Counted from the stretch's first letter, positions 45,705 to 53,970 are shown. The stretch: DNA of 64,000 nucleotides from an uncultured Caulobacterales bacterium (GCA_903837135.1 CAILTK010000007.1:1-64000); one strand, 5' to 3'. The notes: generated by a model from the letters alone, not told the origin. Made by a program: numbers and translations.

Positions 45705-45856
45705 GTCATGCTCGGGCGGAGGTTGGTCGCGAAGCGATCGGCCGCAGACCCGAGAACCCAGCCGCACCGCCCTCGACGTAGACGCGGCGGTCGGCGCGAG
45801 CGCTGCTGGGGTCTCGGGTCTTCACTCCGCTTCGCTGCGTCACGCCCGAGAATGAC
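45705..45856. repeat. Intergenic repeat with GTCATGCTCGGGC / CGCCCGAGAATGAC ends
   Basis: The left end GTCATGCTCGGGCG at 45705-45718 is identical over 13 bases to that at 29337. The right end CGCCCGAGAATGAC is at 45843-45856. The interior has its own inverted pair, GGGTCTCGGG / CCCGAGAACC-like, and the hairpin AGCGAAGC-type element. It fills most of a 251-base gap between two convergent genes. No coding potential is seen. Confidence 0.7.
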
Positions 45857-45910
45857 GACCCATATTTGCGTTTAGAAATTCGTCGATCTGACGCGCCTGC
45901 GAGGCGGATC

Positions 45911-46693
45911 TCACCCCTTCACATTGTGCTCGACCAGACGGTCCACGTCGTTGTGGCCGTCGTTGTGGTGTTCGGCGCGGCTCTTGAATTCGCCGACCAC
46001 CAGGGGGCCCGTCACCGGGCCGCGCGCCACATAGCCGACCGCGCGATAGCCGGACGGCCCGGGCGTGTCGCCGGCCAGGATGTAGACCAGGGAGGCGTTC
46101 GACTTGCCGACGTCCTCGGCCACCACCTGAGCGCCGCCGGGACCGGCATGGACCACGGTGTTCTTCATGCCGGGGCCGCCCTTGATCGTCGCGTGATCGC
46201 CCTTGGCGTCGATGTTGAAGCCGAACAGCTTGACCTTGGCGCTGTCGCCGTTGGCGTCGACGTGAATGAACGGCAGGTCGACCTTGGCGTGGTCGCCGTT
46301 TTCGCCCTTGGACGCCTCCACCGACACCGGACCGCCCCCCGCGGTCACGTGGACGAGGCCGTCCAGTTCGGCCTTGAGCGGCGCCACGGTATCCAGCACC
46401 GAGCGGCCGTCGAGCGCCACCAGGCTCAGGTGCACAGTCTCGTCGCCGGGCCCGGCGTAGTCGCAGCTCTTGCCGTCGCTGGCCTGGGCCGTGCGGTTGA
46501 GGTCGCCTTCGCTTTCCGGGCAGTCGAGCGCCGCGAGGGTCTTCAGCGGCGGGGCTTCGTCGTCCTCGTCATGGCTCGACGCGGAGGAGCCGATCGATAC
46601 ATTGCCGAAGTCCGCGTGCTTCAGCGGCTTTGGGTGACAGGCGGCGATCGCCAGGGCCGAAACGGCGAGGGCGCCCAGGGTAGCTGCTTTCAT
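45911..46693 (-). CDS. Hypothetical lipoprotein
   Basis: A 260-residue protein with a lipoprotein signal (MKAATLGALAVSALAIAAC, Cys19). A region rich in Asp, His and Ser (ASSHDEDDEA, about 38-47) is followed by a repetitive stretch of Gly/Asp/Lys-rich segments (KGENGDHAKVDLPF, NGDSAKVKLFGFNIDAKGDHATIKGG). It ends in a His/Asn/Asp-rich tail. The repeating short strands suggest a beta-solenoid or filamentous fold. Function not recognised. It follows moxR on the same strand after 94 bases. Confidence 0.7.
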   Translation of the reverse strand: MKAATLGALAVSALAIAACHPKPLKHADFGNVSIGSSASSHDEDDEAPPLKTLAALDCPESEGDLNRTAQASDGKSCDYAGPGDETVHLSLVALDGRSVLDTVAPLKAELDGLVHVTAGGGPVSVEASKGENGDHAKVDLPFIHVDANGDSAKVKLFGFNIDAKGDHATIKGGPGMKNTVVHAGPGGAQVVAEDVGKSNASLVYILAGDTPGPSGYRAVGYVARGPVTGPLVVGEFKSRAEHHNDGHNDVDRLVEHNVKG

Positions 46694-46787
46694 CGGTCCA
46701 GATCCTTCCGCGCCAGCCCAGCGCTCGATTGGGCCCCAGGCTGGCTCCGGAGAGCGTACCGGTCCAGTGAAATCGCGGTAACGGCGA

Positions 46788-47654
46788 CTACTGTCCCGGT
46801 CTCGCGCCCTCGCGGCGGGCCAGGAAGGCCAGGCGTTCGAACAGATGCACGTCCTGCTCGTTCTTGAGCAGGGCGCCGTGCAACGGCGGAATCAGCTTGG
46901 ACGGATCGCGCTCGCGCAGGACGCTCTCGTCGATGTCCTCGACCAGCAGCAGCTTCAGCCAGTCGAGCAGCTCGGAGGTGGACGGCTTCTTCTTCAGGCC
47001 CGGCACCTTGCGCATGTCGTAGAAGATGCGAAGCGCCTCGCCGACCAGCTTCTGCTTGATGCCGGGGAAGTGCACGTCGACGATGGCCTGCATCGTCTCC
47101 GGCTCGGGAAACTTGATGTAGTGGAAGAAGCAGCGGCGCAGGAAGGCGTCGGGCAACTCCTTCTCGTTGTTGGAGGTGATCAGCACCAGCGGCCGCACCG
47201 CCGCCTTGATCGTCTCGTCGGTCTCGTAGACGTAGAACTCCATCCGATCGAGCTCCTGCAGGAGGTCGTTGGGGAATTCGATGTCGGCCTTGTCGATCTC
47301 GTCGATGAGCAGGATGGGGCGGTTGGGGCTTTCGAACGCCTCCCACATCTTGCCCTTCTTCAGATAGTTGCGGACGTCCTTGACCCGCTCCTCGCCGAGC
47401 TGGCTGTCGCGCAGCCGCGTGACCGCGTCGTATTCGTAGAGGCCCTGCTGGGCCTTGGTGGTCGACTTGATGTGCCAGGTGATCAGGGGCGCATCGAGCG
47501 CCCGGGCGATCTCGTAGGCCAGCACTGTCTTGCCGGTGCCCGGCTCGCCCTTGACCAGCAGAGGGCGTTCCAGCGCGATGGCGGCGTTGACGGCCACCTT
47601 CAGGTCGTCGGTCGCGACGTAGTCTTCAGTGCCCTCGAAGCGGGTCTTGGTCAT
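46788..47654 (-). CDS. MoxR-family AAA+ ATPase
   Basis: A 288-residue ATPase with Walker A GEPGTGKT (36-43), Walker B ILLIDEIDKAD (114-124) and the HIKSTTKAQQGLYEYDAVTRLRD segment. NNEKELPDAFLRRCFFHYI carries sensor 1 and the arginine finger. MoxR proteins are chaperones that mature metalloenzymes and other complexes, normally with a VWA-domain partner. No VWA gene is adjacent here. ATG 47654 is used, since residues further upstream are not conserved in the family. Confidence 0.85.
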   Translation of the reverse strand: MTKTRFEGTEDYVATDDLKVAVNAAIALERPLLVKGEPGTGKTVLAYEIARALDAPLITWHIKSTTKAQQGLYEYDAVTRLRDSQLGEERVKDVRNYLKKGKMWEAFESPNRPILLIDEIDKADIEFPNDLLQELDRMEFYVYETDETIKAAVRPLVLITSNNEKELPDAFLRRCFFHYIKFPEPETMQAIVDVHFPGIKQKLVGEALRIFYDMRKVPGLKKKPSTSELLDWLKLLLVEDIDESVLRERDPSKLIPPLHGALLKNEQDVHLFERLAFLARREGARPGQ

Positions 47655-47764
47655 GGCGCAGGGCTCTCCTGACGGCGCGGCGGATACCTTATCGCCGTAA
47701 ACTAAAGAGCGGCGGCGGCAAGGCAAGCGTCATGACGTACCGGTTCTACGAACAGAGCCAGATG

Positions 47765-48466
47765 TCAGGTGATGTGCTTGACCGAAACGGGGTCCGAGGC
47801 GGGGAAGGTCTCTTCGACGCCCTGGTCGAGCAGGGCGTCCTGCCGGGCGTGGATGGCGTTCTCCTCGTCCGTGCGGTCGGCGCCGGGATCGAAACTGCGG
47901 GGCTCGGTCGGGCCGGCGTCATCGGCCGGAGTCTGCCCTGCCGCGCCGTACCCGAGACGCTCGATCTCTTCGTCCGATAGGCGCGCGGATTCGAAGCGGC
48001 GGGCGCTGCCGGCCGCCCCCTGGCGATTGTTGAGGTCGCCGGCGTCCTCGAGCTCCACCTCATCGGGGCTGAGCCGCGCCACGTCCTCGTCGAGGTTCAT
48101 CTCCTCATCGTCGAGGTCGAGTTCGTCGTCGTCCTCGTCGTCGAGGGCGTCGGCCGAAAGCGCGCGGTACGGATCGTCTTCGGCGTCCTCGTCATCCTCG
48201 TCGCTGTCGGCGGCCAGTTCGACGATGTCCGCGTCGTCCATGTCCTCGCCGATCAGCGCATCGTCGTCGCTGTCGTCGCCGACCCGCCGGGTGGCGTCGA
48301 ACACGTCCGGCAGTTCGTCCGCGTTCATTTCGTCGTCGCCGCGGGCGAACCGCTGGCTGTCGCTGTCGAGGTTGTCCTCGTCGAAGGTCTCCGCCATGTC
48401 CTGTCCGTCGAAATCCGGATCTCCGGCGTCGAACTCAGGTTGGTCGGCCGTTGAATTGTCGGGCAT
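47765..48466 (-). CDS. Highly acidic low-complexity protein with conserved C-terminal motif
   Basis: A 233-residue protein, unusually acidic: long runs of Asp and Glu through residues 10-150, with almost no hydrophobic core. The last 40 residues are different in character (RQDALLDQGVEETFPASDPVSVKHIT). I recall similar tails in short uncharacterised alphaproteobacterial proteins, so this may be a conserved tail fused to a disordered acidic region. It is probably disordered and soluble, perhaps DNA-mimicking or cation-binding, but this is a guess. Located before moxR on the same strand. Confidence 0.65.
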   Translation of the reverse strand: MPDNSTADQPEFDAGDPDFDGQDMAETFDEDNLDSDSQRFARGDDEMNADELPDVFDATRRVGDDSDDDALIGEDMDDADIVELAADSDEDDEDAEDDPYRALSADALDDEDDDELDLDDEEMNLDEDVARLSPDEVELEDAGDLNNRQGAAGSARRFESARLSDEEIERLGYGAAGQTPADDAGPTEPRSFDPGADRTDEENAIHARQDALLDQGVEETFPASDPVSVKHIT

Positions 48467-48527
48467 CGGTAATCCTCCGCCGCCGCGGCCCCTCCGCGGC
48501 TGTGCAGGTAAAACACCAGCGGCGCGG

Positions 48528-50369
48528 CTACGTTCCGGAAAAGCTGTGCTTCGTGATCGCCTCGGCGAGCGCGGCGCCGATGTCGGCCATCAGCGGTTCC
48601 CAGGCGTTGTGCTCGCGCGGCGTGAACAGCCGGGCCTGCGGATACCAGGGGTAGCGATCGGTGCCGAGGCGAGGCCAGGCGCCGGGGGTCGAAATGAGCC
48701 ACAGCGCGGCGCCGCCGGCCGCCGCCAGGTTGGTGGTGGCCGTCGCCGGGCCGATCACCACGTCCAGCGCCGCGCACAGCGCCGTCAGATCGTCGAGGTC
48801 GTTCTTGAGATCGATCCCGGGCGGGGTCCAGAGTTCGACGCCGAGCTCGGCGCGGGCGCGGGCGATCTCCTCGCCGCTCTCGCCGTATTGCAGATTGACC
48901 ATGACCGCGCCGGGCGTCTGCAGTACGGGCGCCCAGCGGTCGAACGGCGAGTAGAAGCGGACCCTGGCCGACTCCATCACCAGGCTCTTCCAGATCACCC
49001 CGACCTTGGGCGCCGGGCCCAGCGCGGCGAGCTCGGCGCGCCAGAAGGCCACCCGGGCGGGATCCGGCGTGAGAAAGCCGGCGCGACGGTCGGGAAAATC
49101 GCCGAGGTTGCGGCGGAACCGCCGCAGCGGCGAGGCCATCGGCGCCCAGAGATCCACCGTCTCCATCGCCTCCGCGTCCATGAACCGCGGCGCGCGGACG
49201 GTGTGATGATCCACTCTCAGCGTCCCGTGCGGCCCGACCACGGCGGCGGGGAAGGAGCGCGCGAACAGCGGGACCAGCCGGTGCTCGACCGCCAGGGTCA
49301 GCGTTCCTTCCGGCCCCACGGCGTCGAGCAGATCGGGCACGATGTTGGCGAACAGGATTTCGTCGCCGAGGCCCTGCTCGCCCATCAGCAGCAGATGCTT
49401 GCCGCGAAGGTCGCTGTCGGGCGTCCATTGCGGCCGGTCGATCATGAAGTGGGTGACGTCGATGTAGTGCGGATCGAAGCGGGCTTCGTAGGCGTCCCAA
49501 CCCTCGGCCACCCGACCCGCCGACAGCAGCATGGTCGAGCGCGCCAGATTCATCATCGCCCGTTCGCTCTCGAGCGCCACGCCCGGCAAGGCCGCCTCGC
49601 AGTCGGCCAGGGCGCCCACCGGATCACCGAGCGACATCCGGGCGCCCCCGCGATTGTAGCGGCAGCTGTTGAAGTCGGGCTTGAGCCTCAGGGCTTCGTC
49701 GAAGAACTGGACCGACTGCGCCACATCGCCGCGCTCGGCGAGAATGCTGGCCAGGGTGTTCCACAGCAGCGCCGACTCGGGATTGGCGTTGATCGCCTGA
49801 CGGATGGTGTCGATCGCGTCGTCGAAGCGCAGCAGGTCGCGCTGGGCGCAGGCCAGGTTGTTGGCCCCCGGCACCGAGTTGGGAACCTTCTCCAGGTAGG
49901 CCAGGAACAGCTTTTCGGCCAGCTCCTTGAAACCCATCTGGATGGCCAGGCGGCCGAGGTCGTTGGCGATCTCCGGCTCGTCCGGAGACAGCTGCAGGGC
50001 CGTGTCATAGCAGCGGAGGGCGGTGGTGAAATCGTTGGCCTTCTCCCGGCAGATGGCCAGGATATGCCAGGCGACGCCGATGCGGTCGTCGATCGCCAGG
50101 GCCTTCAGGCAAAGTTCGGCCCCTTCCATATGCCGGTCGGCGTGCATGGCGGCGACCGCCTCGTGCAGGATCGGGATGGCGATCTCGCGCCGGAGCGCGG
50201 CCAGATCGGCCAGGGCCTTGCTGAGCCGCTCGAGGGCGGCGGGGGAGGCGGAGTCGCCGAGCGGTCCCAGGGCCAGCCTGGCGGTCGCGGGCAGGGCGCG
50301 CGCATCCGCGTCCGCGGTCTGGGACGCCGGAAAGGGGGCCGTCTTCGGCGCGGAGGACTGAAAGGGCAT
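48528..50369 (-). CDS. flmG: TPR-glycosyltransferase, candidate flagellin glycosyltransferase FlmG
   Basis: A 613-residue two-part protein. Residues about 90-300 form TPR repeats (LAICREKANDFTTALRCYDTALQLSPDEPEI, ASILAERGDVAQSVQFFDEALRLKP). The C-terminal 300 residues look like a glycosyltransferase of the GT-B kind, with DLTALCAALDVVIGPATATTNLAAAGGA as the nucleotide-sugar-binding end. This matches Caulobacter FlmG, which binds flagellin through TPRs and glycosylates it. The position beside flbT and three flagellins supports the name. ATG 50369 is preferred over GTG 50384. Confidence 0.75.
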   Translation of the reverse strand: MPFQSSAPKTAPFPASQTADADARALPATARLALGPLGDSASPAALERLSKALADLAALRREIAIPILHEAVAAMHADRHMEGAELCLKALAIDDRIGVAWHILAICREKANDFTTALRCYDTALQLSPDEPEIANDLGRLAIQMGFKELAEKLFLAYLEKVPNSVPGANNLACAQRDLLRFDDAIDTIRQAINANPESALLWNTLASILAERGDVAQSVQFFDEALRLKPDFNSCRYNRGGARMSLGDPVGALADCEAALPGVALESERAMMNLARSTMLLSAGRVAEGWDAYEARFDPHYIDVTHFMIDRPQWTPDSDLRGKHLLLMGEQGLGDEILFANIVPDLLDAVGPEGTLTLAVEHRLVPLFARSFPAAVVGPHGTLRVDHHTVRAPRFMDAEAMETVDLWAPMASPLRRFRRNLGDFPDRRAGFLTPDPARVAFWRAELAALGPAPKVGVIWKSLVMESARVRFYSPFDRWAPVLQTPGAVMVNLQYGESGEEIARARAELGVELWTPPGIDLKNDLDDLTALCAALDVVIGPATATTNLAAAGGAALWLISTPGAWPRLGTDRYPWYPQARLFTPREHNAWEPLMADIGAALAEAITKHSFSGT

Positions 50370-50420
50370 GGGCGACTCGCGCACAGGAGGCTGACGGGCA
50401 GGCCCGATCAGGCGCGATCA

Positions 50421-50441
50421 TGGTTACCGCGCCATTAACCA
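50421..50441. promoter_or_regulatory. CtrA-like paired half-sites upstream of flmG
   Basis: TGGTTA at 50421-50426 and TAACCA at 50436-50441 are an inverted repeat with a 9-base gap. They lie 52-72 bases before the flmG start, in the 235-base gap between flmG and flbT. TTAACCA resembles the CtrA half-site TTAACCAT. A second TTAAC is at 50515-50519. Single half-sites are short, so this is suggestive only. Confidence 0.35.
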
Positions 50442-50604
50442 ACGATCCAGGCTGGCGCCGTAGCGCCCGCGCCGGTCAATCGGCCACATCGTCCGCTTCG
50501 AGCGCAAGACCCCGTTAACTACGTTTGTTTAGCTTCGTTTCAGTGCGGACGAGGTAAGGCGAAACGGTCGCCCGCCGCGTCTGCGGAGCCCAGAAGGAGC
50601 TTCC

Positions 50605-51033
50605 ATGCCGCTGAAATTGTCGCTGAAGCCGCACGAGAAATTCGTGCTCAACGGCGCGGTGGTCCAAAATGGTGATCGCCGGGGTGTCCTGGTGCTGCAG
50701 AACAAGGCCAGCGTCCTGCGCGAGAAGGACATTATGCAGGCGGAGGAGGCCGACTCGCCGGCGCGCCGGGTCTATTTCCCGGTGATGATGATGTATCTCG
50801 ACGAGGCGGGCGCCGCCCGTTGCTACGACGAATTCGTCCGGCGCATGGGTGAATTCATGGGGGTGATCCGCAATCCGGACGTCCTTGCTGACTGCGTGAA
50901 CGTGTCGAAACACGTCCTTTCGCGCGAATACTACAAGGCCCTGATGATCTGCCGCAGGCTGATCGAGTACGAAGACGAGAGGATCGGGAGGCATGTCGTT
51001 TCAAGCCTACCAGCAGGCGTCGCAGCGGGCTGA
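50605..51033 (+). CDS. flbT: Flagellin biosynthesis regulator FlbT
   Basis: A 142-residue FlbT, an RNA-binding post-transcriptional repressor of flagellin in Caulobacter that links filament synthesis to hook completion. Family features are [25 protein letters not shown] at the N-terminus, [28 protein letters not shown] in the middle and [18 protein letters not shown] near the end. AGAAGGAGCTTCC precedes the ATG. The reading frame overlaps flaF by 41 bases. Confidence 0.93.
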   Translation: MPLKLSLKPHEKFVLNGAVVQNGDRRGVLVLQNKASVLREKDIMQAEEADSPARRVYFPVMMMYLDEAGAARCYDEFVRRMGEFMGVIRNPDVLADCVNVSKHVLSREYYKALMICRRLIEYEDERIGRHVVSSLPAGVAAG

Positions 51034-51364
51034 GAGCCCGCGTGAAACCGAATATCGCCTGTTCGGCGAGGTGACGCGCGCGCTGATCGCCGCTTCGGAG
51101 GCCGACGTGTTGGATTTCTCCACCCGGATCAAGGCGCTCGACTGGAACCGGCGTCTGTGGACCCAGCTGGCGATGGACTGCGCCCACGACAACAATGGGC
51201 TGCCGCCGAAGCTGCGGGCGTCGATCCTGTCGCTGAGCCTGTGGGTGACCCGTCACTCCTCGGCCGTCATGCGGCGCGAGGAGGAGTTCGGGCCTCTGAT
51301 CGACGTGAACCGCCTGATCATGCAGGGGCTCAGCCCCCAGCCGCAAACGACCCAAGCCGCCTGA
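50993..51364 (+). CDS. flaF: Flagellar biosynthesis regulator FlaF
   Basis: A 123-residue FlaF, which promotes flagellin export and works opposite FlbT. The motif [28 protein letters not shown] and the C-terminal half ([42 protein letters not shown]) are typical. The start lies 41 bases inside flbT, so the two are translated from one message. Confidence 0.93.
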   Translation: MSFQAYQQASQRAESPRETEYRLFGEVTRALIAASEADVLDFSTRIKALDWNRRLWTQLAMDCAHDNNGLPPKLRASILSLSLWVTRHSSAVMRREEEFGPLIDVNRLIMQGLSPQPQTTQAA

Positions 51365-51964
51365 ACCGCGCGCTTTGGGTCACCTCAGCGTTGGAGCGTG
51401 TTGCGTAGGGTCGTAGATCTCCAACGCGTCGCCATCTCAGAACGTCATGCCTGGCCCCATGTCGGGCATCCGGGAGCGCGCCGCGGCTGGACGTCCGGAT
51501 CGCCGGAACGAGTCCGGCGTAGACGGCGCCTGGGAATGGTTCCGACGAAACAGGCTCCTCTTCAGCTAAGCCTGTGAAGGGGGCCCTATCTGGCTCACCG
51601 CCGCAGCCGCCTTGTCGGCGAGGTCATCGGCCCTAATCCTCCGCAATCGATGCGTCCCTGAGGTGCAGGCAGGGATTCGCCTTTTGCACGGCCGCCGCGT
51701 CGCCGGCGACGTGAATTCGCCGCCGAGCCCCGTCCTGGCGGCGCGCCGCGGGAGCGGGCGCCGAGCTCCCGGCCCGGCAGTTTTGGCCCGCCCCGGCAAT
51801 TCTGCTCCGGCAATCGGGGTAGCGCCCCCGTCGGGCTCAAAAATAGACCAAAGAAAACAGATTGTTACCGGCCGTCCGTGTGGTCCGGCGTTTGCGACGT
51901 GCATGGCAGGCAGAAAAGCCGATCGGCGCCAGCCGCCGTCATAGTCCAGAACGGAAGGCCTATC
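51365..51964. other. 600-base intergenic region upstream of the first flagellin
   Basis: No protein-coding gene is supported. The first 390 bases show no recognisable element. The proximal part holds three CGGCA half-sites starting at 51775, 51794 and 51808, in contexts such as CCGGCAATTCTGCTCCGG. They are candidate FlbD enhancer elements. The sigma-54 promoter lies at 51881. The rest is GC-rich with no strong hairpins or tRNA-like fold. Confidence 0.5.
51881..51896 (+). promoter_or_regulatory. Sigma-54 promoter of the first flagellin
   Basis: TGGTCCG-GCGT-TTGCG matches the sigma-54 consensus TGGCACG-N4-TTGCW, with GG at 51882-51883 and GC at 51894-51895, exactly 10 bases apart. It lies 69 bases before the flagellin ATG. 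Confidence 0.72.
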
Positions 51965-52798
51965 ATGACGACTTCTATCAACACTAACGCGAGCGCACTT
52001 CTGGCGCTCCAAAATCTGAACGCCACGGCGGTCGAGTTGAACAAGACGCAAAACCAAGTCAGCACCGGGCTGAAGGTTTCTAGCGCTAAGGACAACGGCG
52101 CCATCTGGGCTATCGCCCAGAACGGACGTTCAGACATCTTGGCGTTGGACCAGGTTAAGGACAGTCTCAACCGGGCCCAGTCGACCATAGATGTAGCAGT
52201 TTCGGCAGGCCAGTCGATTTCTGACCTGTTGAATCAGATGAAGGCCAAGGCGCTGGCGGCGACCGACACCTCGCTCGCCACCACCAGCATCCAGGCCCTC
52301 AACAACGACTTCGTGGCCCTGCGCAATCAGATCGCCAAGATCGTGTCCACCGCCAGCTTCAATGGCGCGAACATGATCAAGACTGGCGGGACGAACATAT
52401 ATGCGCTGGCGAACGCCTCAGGTACGAACCGGCTGACGGTTGCGGGAGTGAATCTTGGTCTGGGTGGCGGCACTGTCACCATCACGGCCTCGGGAACCTT
52501 CAGCACCAACGCCACAGCGTCGGTCCAATTGGCTCTGGTGTCGTCTTCGATCACCAACGTCAACGCCGCCGTGGCCAAGCTCGGTACGGGCTCCAACTCG
52601 ATCGGGACCGAACTGTCCTTCATCAGCCAGCTTCAGGACACCATGACTACCGGTGTCGGCAATCTGGTCGATGCGGACGTCGCTAAGGAAAGCGCCAACC
52701 TCACCGCCCTGCAGACAAAGCAGTCGCTCGGTGTCCAGGCGCTCTCGATCGCGAACCAAGGACCGCAGTACCTGCTCAGCCTGTTCCAGGGGCACTAA
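51965..52798 (+). CDS. Flagellin (first copy)
   Basis: A 277-residue short flagellin that forms part of the filament. The D0/D1 N-terminal domain has SINTNASALLALQNLN and LKVSSAKDNGAIWAIAQNGRSDI. The C-terminal domain ends ALQTKQSLGVQALSIANQGPQYLLSLFQGH. The variable middle of about 80 residues is Thr/Ser/Ala-rich and offers glycosylation sites. GGAAGG precedes ATG 51965. It is similar throughout to the second copy. Caulobacter names it in the fljJKL family, but I cannot assign the letter. Confidence 0.94.
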   Translation: MTTSINTNASALLALQNLNATAVELNKTQNQVSTGLKVSSAKDNGAIWAIAQNGRSDILALDQVKDSLNRAQSTIDVAVSAGQSISDLLNQMKAKALAATDTSLATTSIQALNNDFVALRNQIAKIVSTASFNGANMIKTGGTNIYALANASGTNRLTVAGVNLGLGGGTVTITASGTFSTNATASVQLALVSSSITNVNAAVAKLGTGSNSIGTELSFISQLQDTMTTGVGNLVDADVAKESANLTALQTKQSLGVQALSIANQGPQYLLSLFQGH

Positions 52799-52805
52799 GT
52801 CGATA

Positions 52806-52834
52806 GCTGGACGGGAGGGGGCCTCCCGTCCAGC
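52806..52834 (+). terminator. Terminator-like hairpin after the first flagellin
   Basis: GCTGGACGGGAGG at 52806-52818 pairs perfectly with CCTCCCGTCCAGC at 52822-52834 around GGG. This is a 13-base stem 7 bases after the stop. The following GCTCCTTTCC is only weakly T-rich. Confidence 0.72.
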
Positions 52835-52846
52835 GCTCCTTTCCCG

Positions 52847-52885
52847 CCCGGCAATAATCGCCGGGTGATGCGGCAGCTATTGCCG
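52847..52885 (+). promoter_or_regulatory. Two palindromes, candidate FlbD enhancer sites of the second flagellin
   Basis: CCCGGC-AATAATC-GCCGGG at 52847-52865 and CGGCA-GCTAT-TGCCG at 52871-52885 are perfect inverted repeats, 85-123 bases upstream of the sigma-54 promoter at 52970. Position and the CGGCA core are as expected for sites of a sigma-54 activator; in Caulobacter flagellar genes this is FlbD. Similar CGGCA half-sites precede the first flagellin. Confidence 0.5.
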
Positions 52886-52969
52886 ATCGATCCTTCCAAG
52901 ATGACCTTTTCTGCCTGGTTTCCAGGACATTAATTCCTTTATTTTCAAATATATGGCAGATTTTGCCGG

Positions 52970-52985
52970 TGGCCCGGCAATTGCT
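52970..52985 (+). promoter_or_regulatory. Sigma-54 promoter of the second flagellin
   Basis: TGGCCCG-GCAA-TTGCT fits the sigma-54 consensus, with GG at 52971-52972 and GC at 52983-52984 and the exact 10-base spacing. It lies 72 bases before ATG 53057, the same distance as for the first flagellin. Confidence 0.82.
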
Positions 52986-53056
52986 TCTCAGGAGGTGGGC
53001 AGAAAGCCCCCGCTCGCAAAATGCGATCGGTCACCTGAGAATAGGACCAGTACCAA

Positions 53057-53884
53057 ATGTCTTTCAGCATCAACACGAACGGCGCGTCCCTGCTCGCGCT
53101 GCAGAACCTGAACAACACCTCGACTTCGCTGCAGAAGACCCAGAACTCGATCTCGACCGGCCTCAAGATCTCCGGGGCCACCGACAACGGCGCCATCTGG
53201 GCCATCGCCCAGAATTCGCGCTCCGACATCTCCTCGCTCGACACGGTCAAGGATTCGCTGAATCGCGCCGTCTCGACCGTGGACGTGGCGGTGTCCGCCG
53301 GCCAGTCGATCTCCGACCTGCTGAACCAGATGAAGTCCAAGGCCCTGGCGGCGACCGACACCTCGCTCGGCACCACCAGCATTAACGCCCTCGCCAACGA
53401 CTACACCGCTCTGCGGAACCAGATCAAAACGATCGTGACCAATGCCTCCTTCAACGGCGTCAACATGGTCAAGACCGGGGGCACCGCCATCATGGCGCTG
53501 GCCAATGCGTCCGGTTCGTCCAAGCTGACGGTGGCGGCGACGAGCCTCGCGCTCGGCGGCACCAACGTGACGATCACGGCGGCGGCGACCTTCTCCACCA
53601 ATGCGACCGCCTCGGCCCAGCTCGCGCTGGTGAACGCGTCGATCACCAACGTCAACGCCGCCGTGGCCAAGCTCGGCACCGGCGTCAACGCGCTCACGAC
53701 CCAGCTGTCCTTCGTCAGCTCGCTGCAGGACTCCCTGACCACGGGTGTCGGCAACCTGGTGGACGCGGACGTGGCCAAGGAAAGCGCCAACCTGACCGCA
53801 CTGCAGACCAAGCAGCAGCTCGGGGTCCAGGCGCTGTCGATCGCCAACTCGTCCTCGAGCTCCTTGCTCAGCCTGTTCCACTAA
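53057..53884 (+). CDS. Flagellin (second copy)
   Basis: A 275-residue flagellin, highly similar to the first copy. It begins MSFSINTNGASLLALQNLN, has LKISGATDNGAIWAIAQNSRSDI and NQMKSKALAATDTSLGTTSI in D1, and ends QQLGVQALSIANSSSSSLLSLFH. The middle region (TAIMALANASGSSKLTVAATSLAL) is Ser/Thr/Ala-rich. No ribosome binding site stands out near the ATG (ACCAGTACCAA). Two cognate sites, sigma-54 and candidate FlbD elements, lie upstream. Confidence 0.94.
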   Translation: MSFSINTNGASLLALQNLNNTSTSLQKTQNSISTGLKISGATDNGAIWAIAQNSRSDISSLDTVKDSLNRAVSTVDVAVSAGQSISDLLNQMKSKALAATDTSLGTTSINALANDYTALRNQIKTIVTNASFNGVNMVKTGGTAIMALANASGSSKLTVAATSLALGGTNVTITAAATFSTNATASAQLALVNASITNVNAAVAKLGTGVNALTTQLSFVSSLQDSLTTGVGNLVDADVAKESANLTALQTKQQLGVQALSIANSSSSSLLSLFH

Positions 53885-53905
53885 CAGGCGCGATCGCTTT
53901 CGGAC

Positions 53906-53932
53906 GGCGCGCGGGGTTTCATCCCGCGCGCC
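53906..53932 (+). terminator. Hairpin terminator after the second flagellin
   Basis: GGCGCGCGGG at 53906-53915 pairs perfectly with CCCGCGCGCC at 53923-53932 around the loop GTTTCAT. GCTTTCGG follows, so the T-run is weak. It separates the flagellin from flaG. Confidence 0.65.
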
Positions 53933-53970
53933 GCTTTCGGACCAGAAGAGGCTCCGGGCCTCGCCGCCCG

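Noticed and set aside
47769-50438. Long plus-strand frame of 889 residues opposite the acidic and FlmG-like genes
   Set aside because: Ser/Arg-rich low-complexity translation that mirrors the acidic and TPR genes on the minus strand.
51784-51800. A second sigma-54-like site TGGCCCGCCCCGGCA upstream of the first flagellin
   Set aside because: GG and GC are separated by 9 bases instead of 10, and sigma-54 is strict about spacing. The site at 51881 is a better match.
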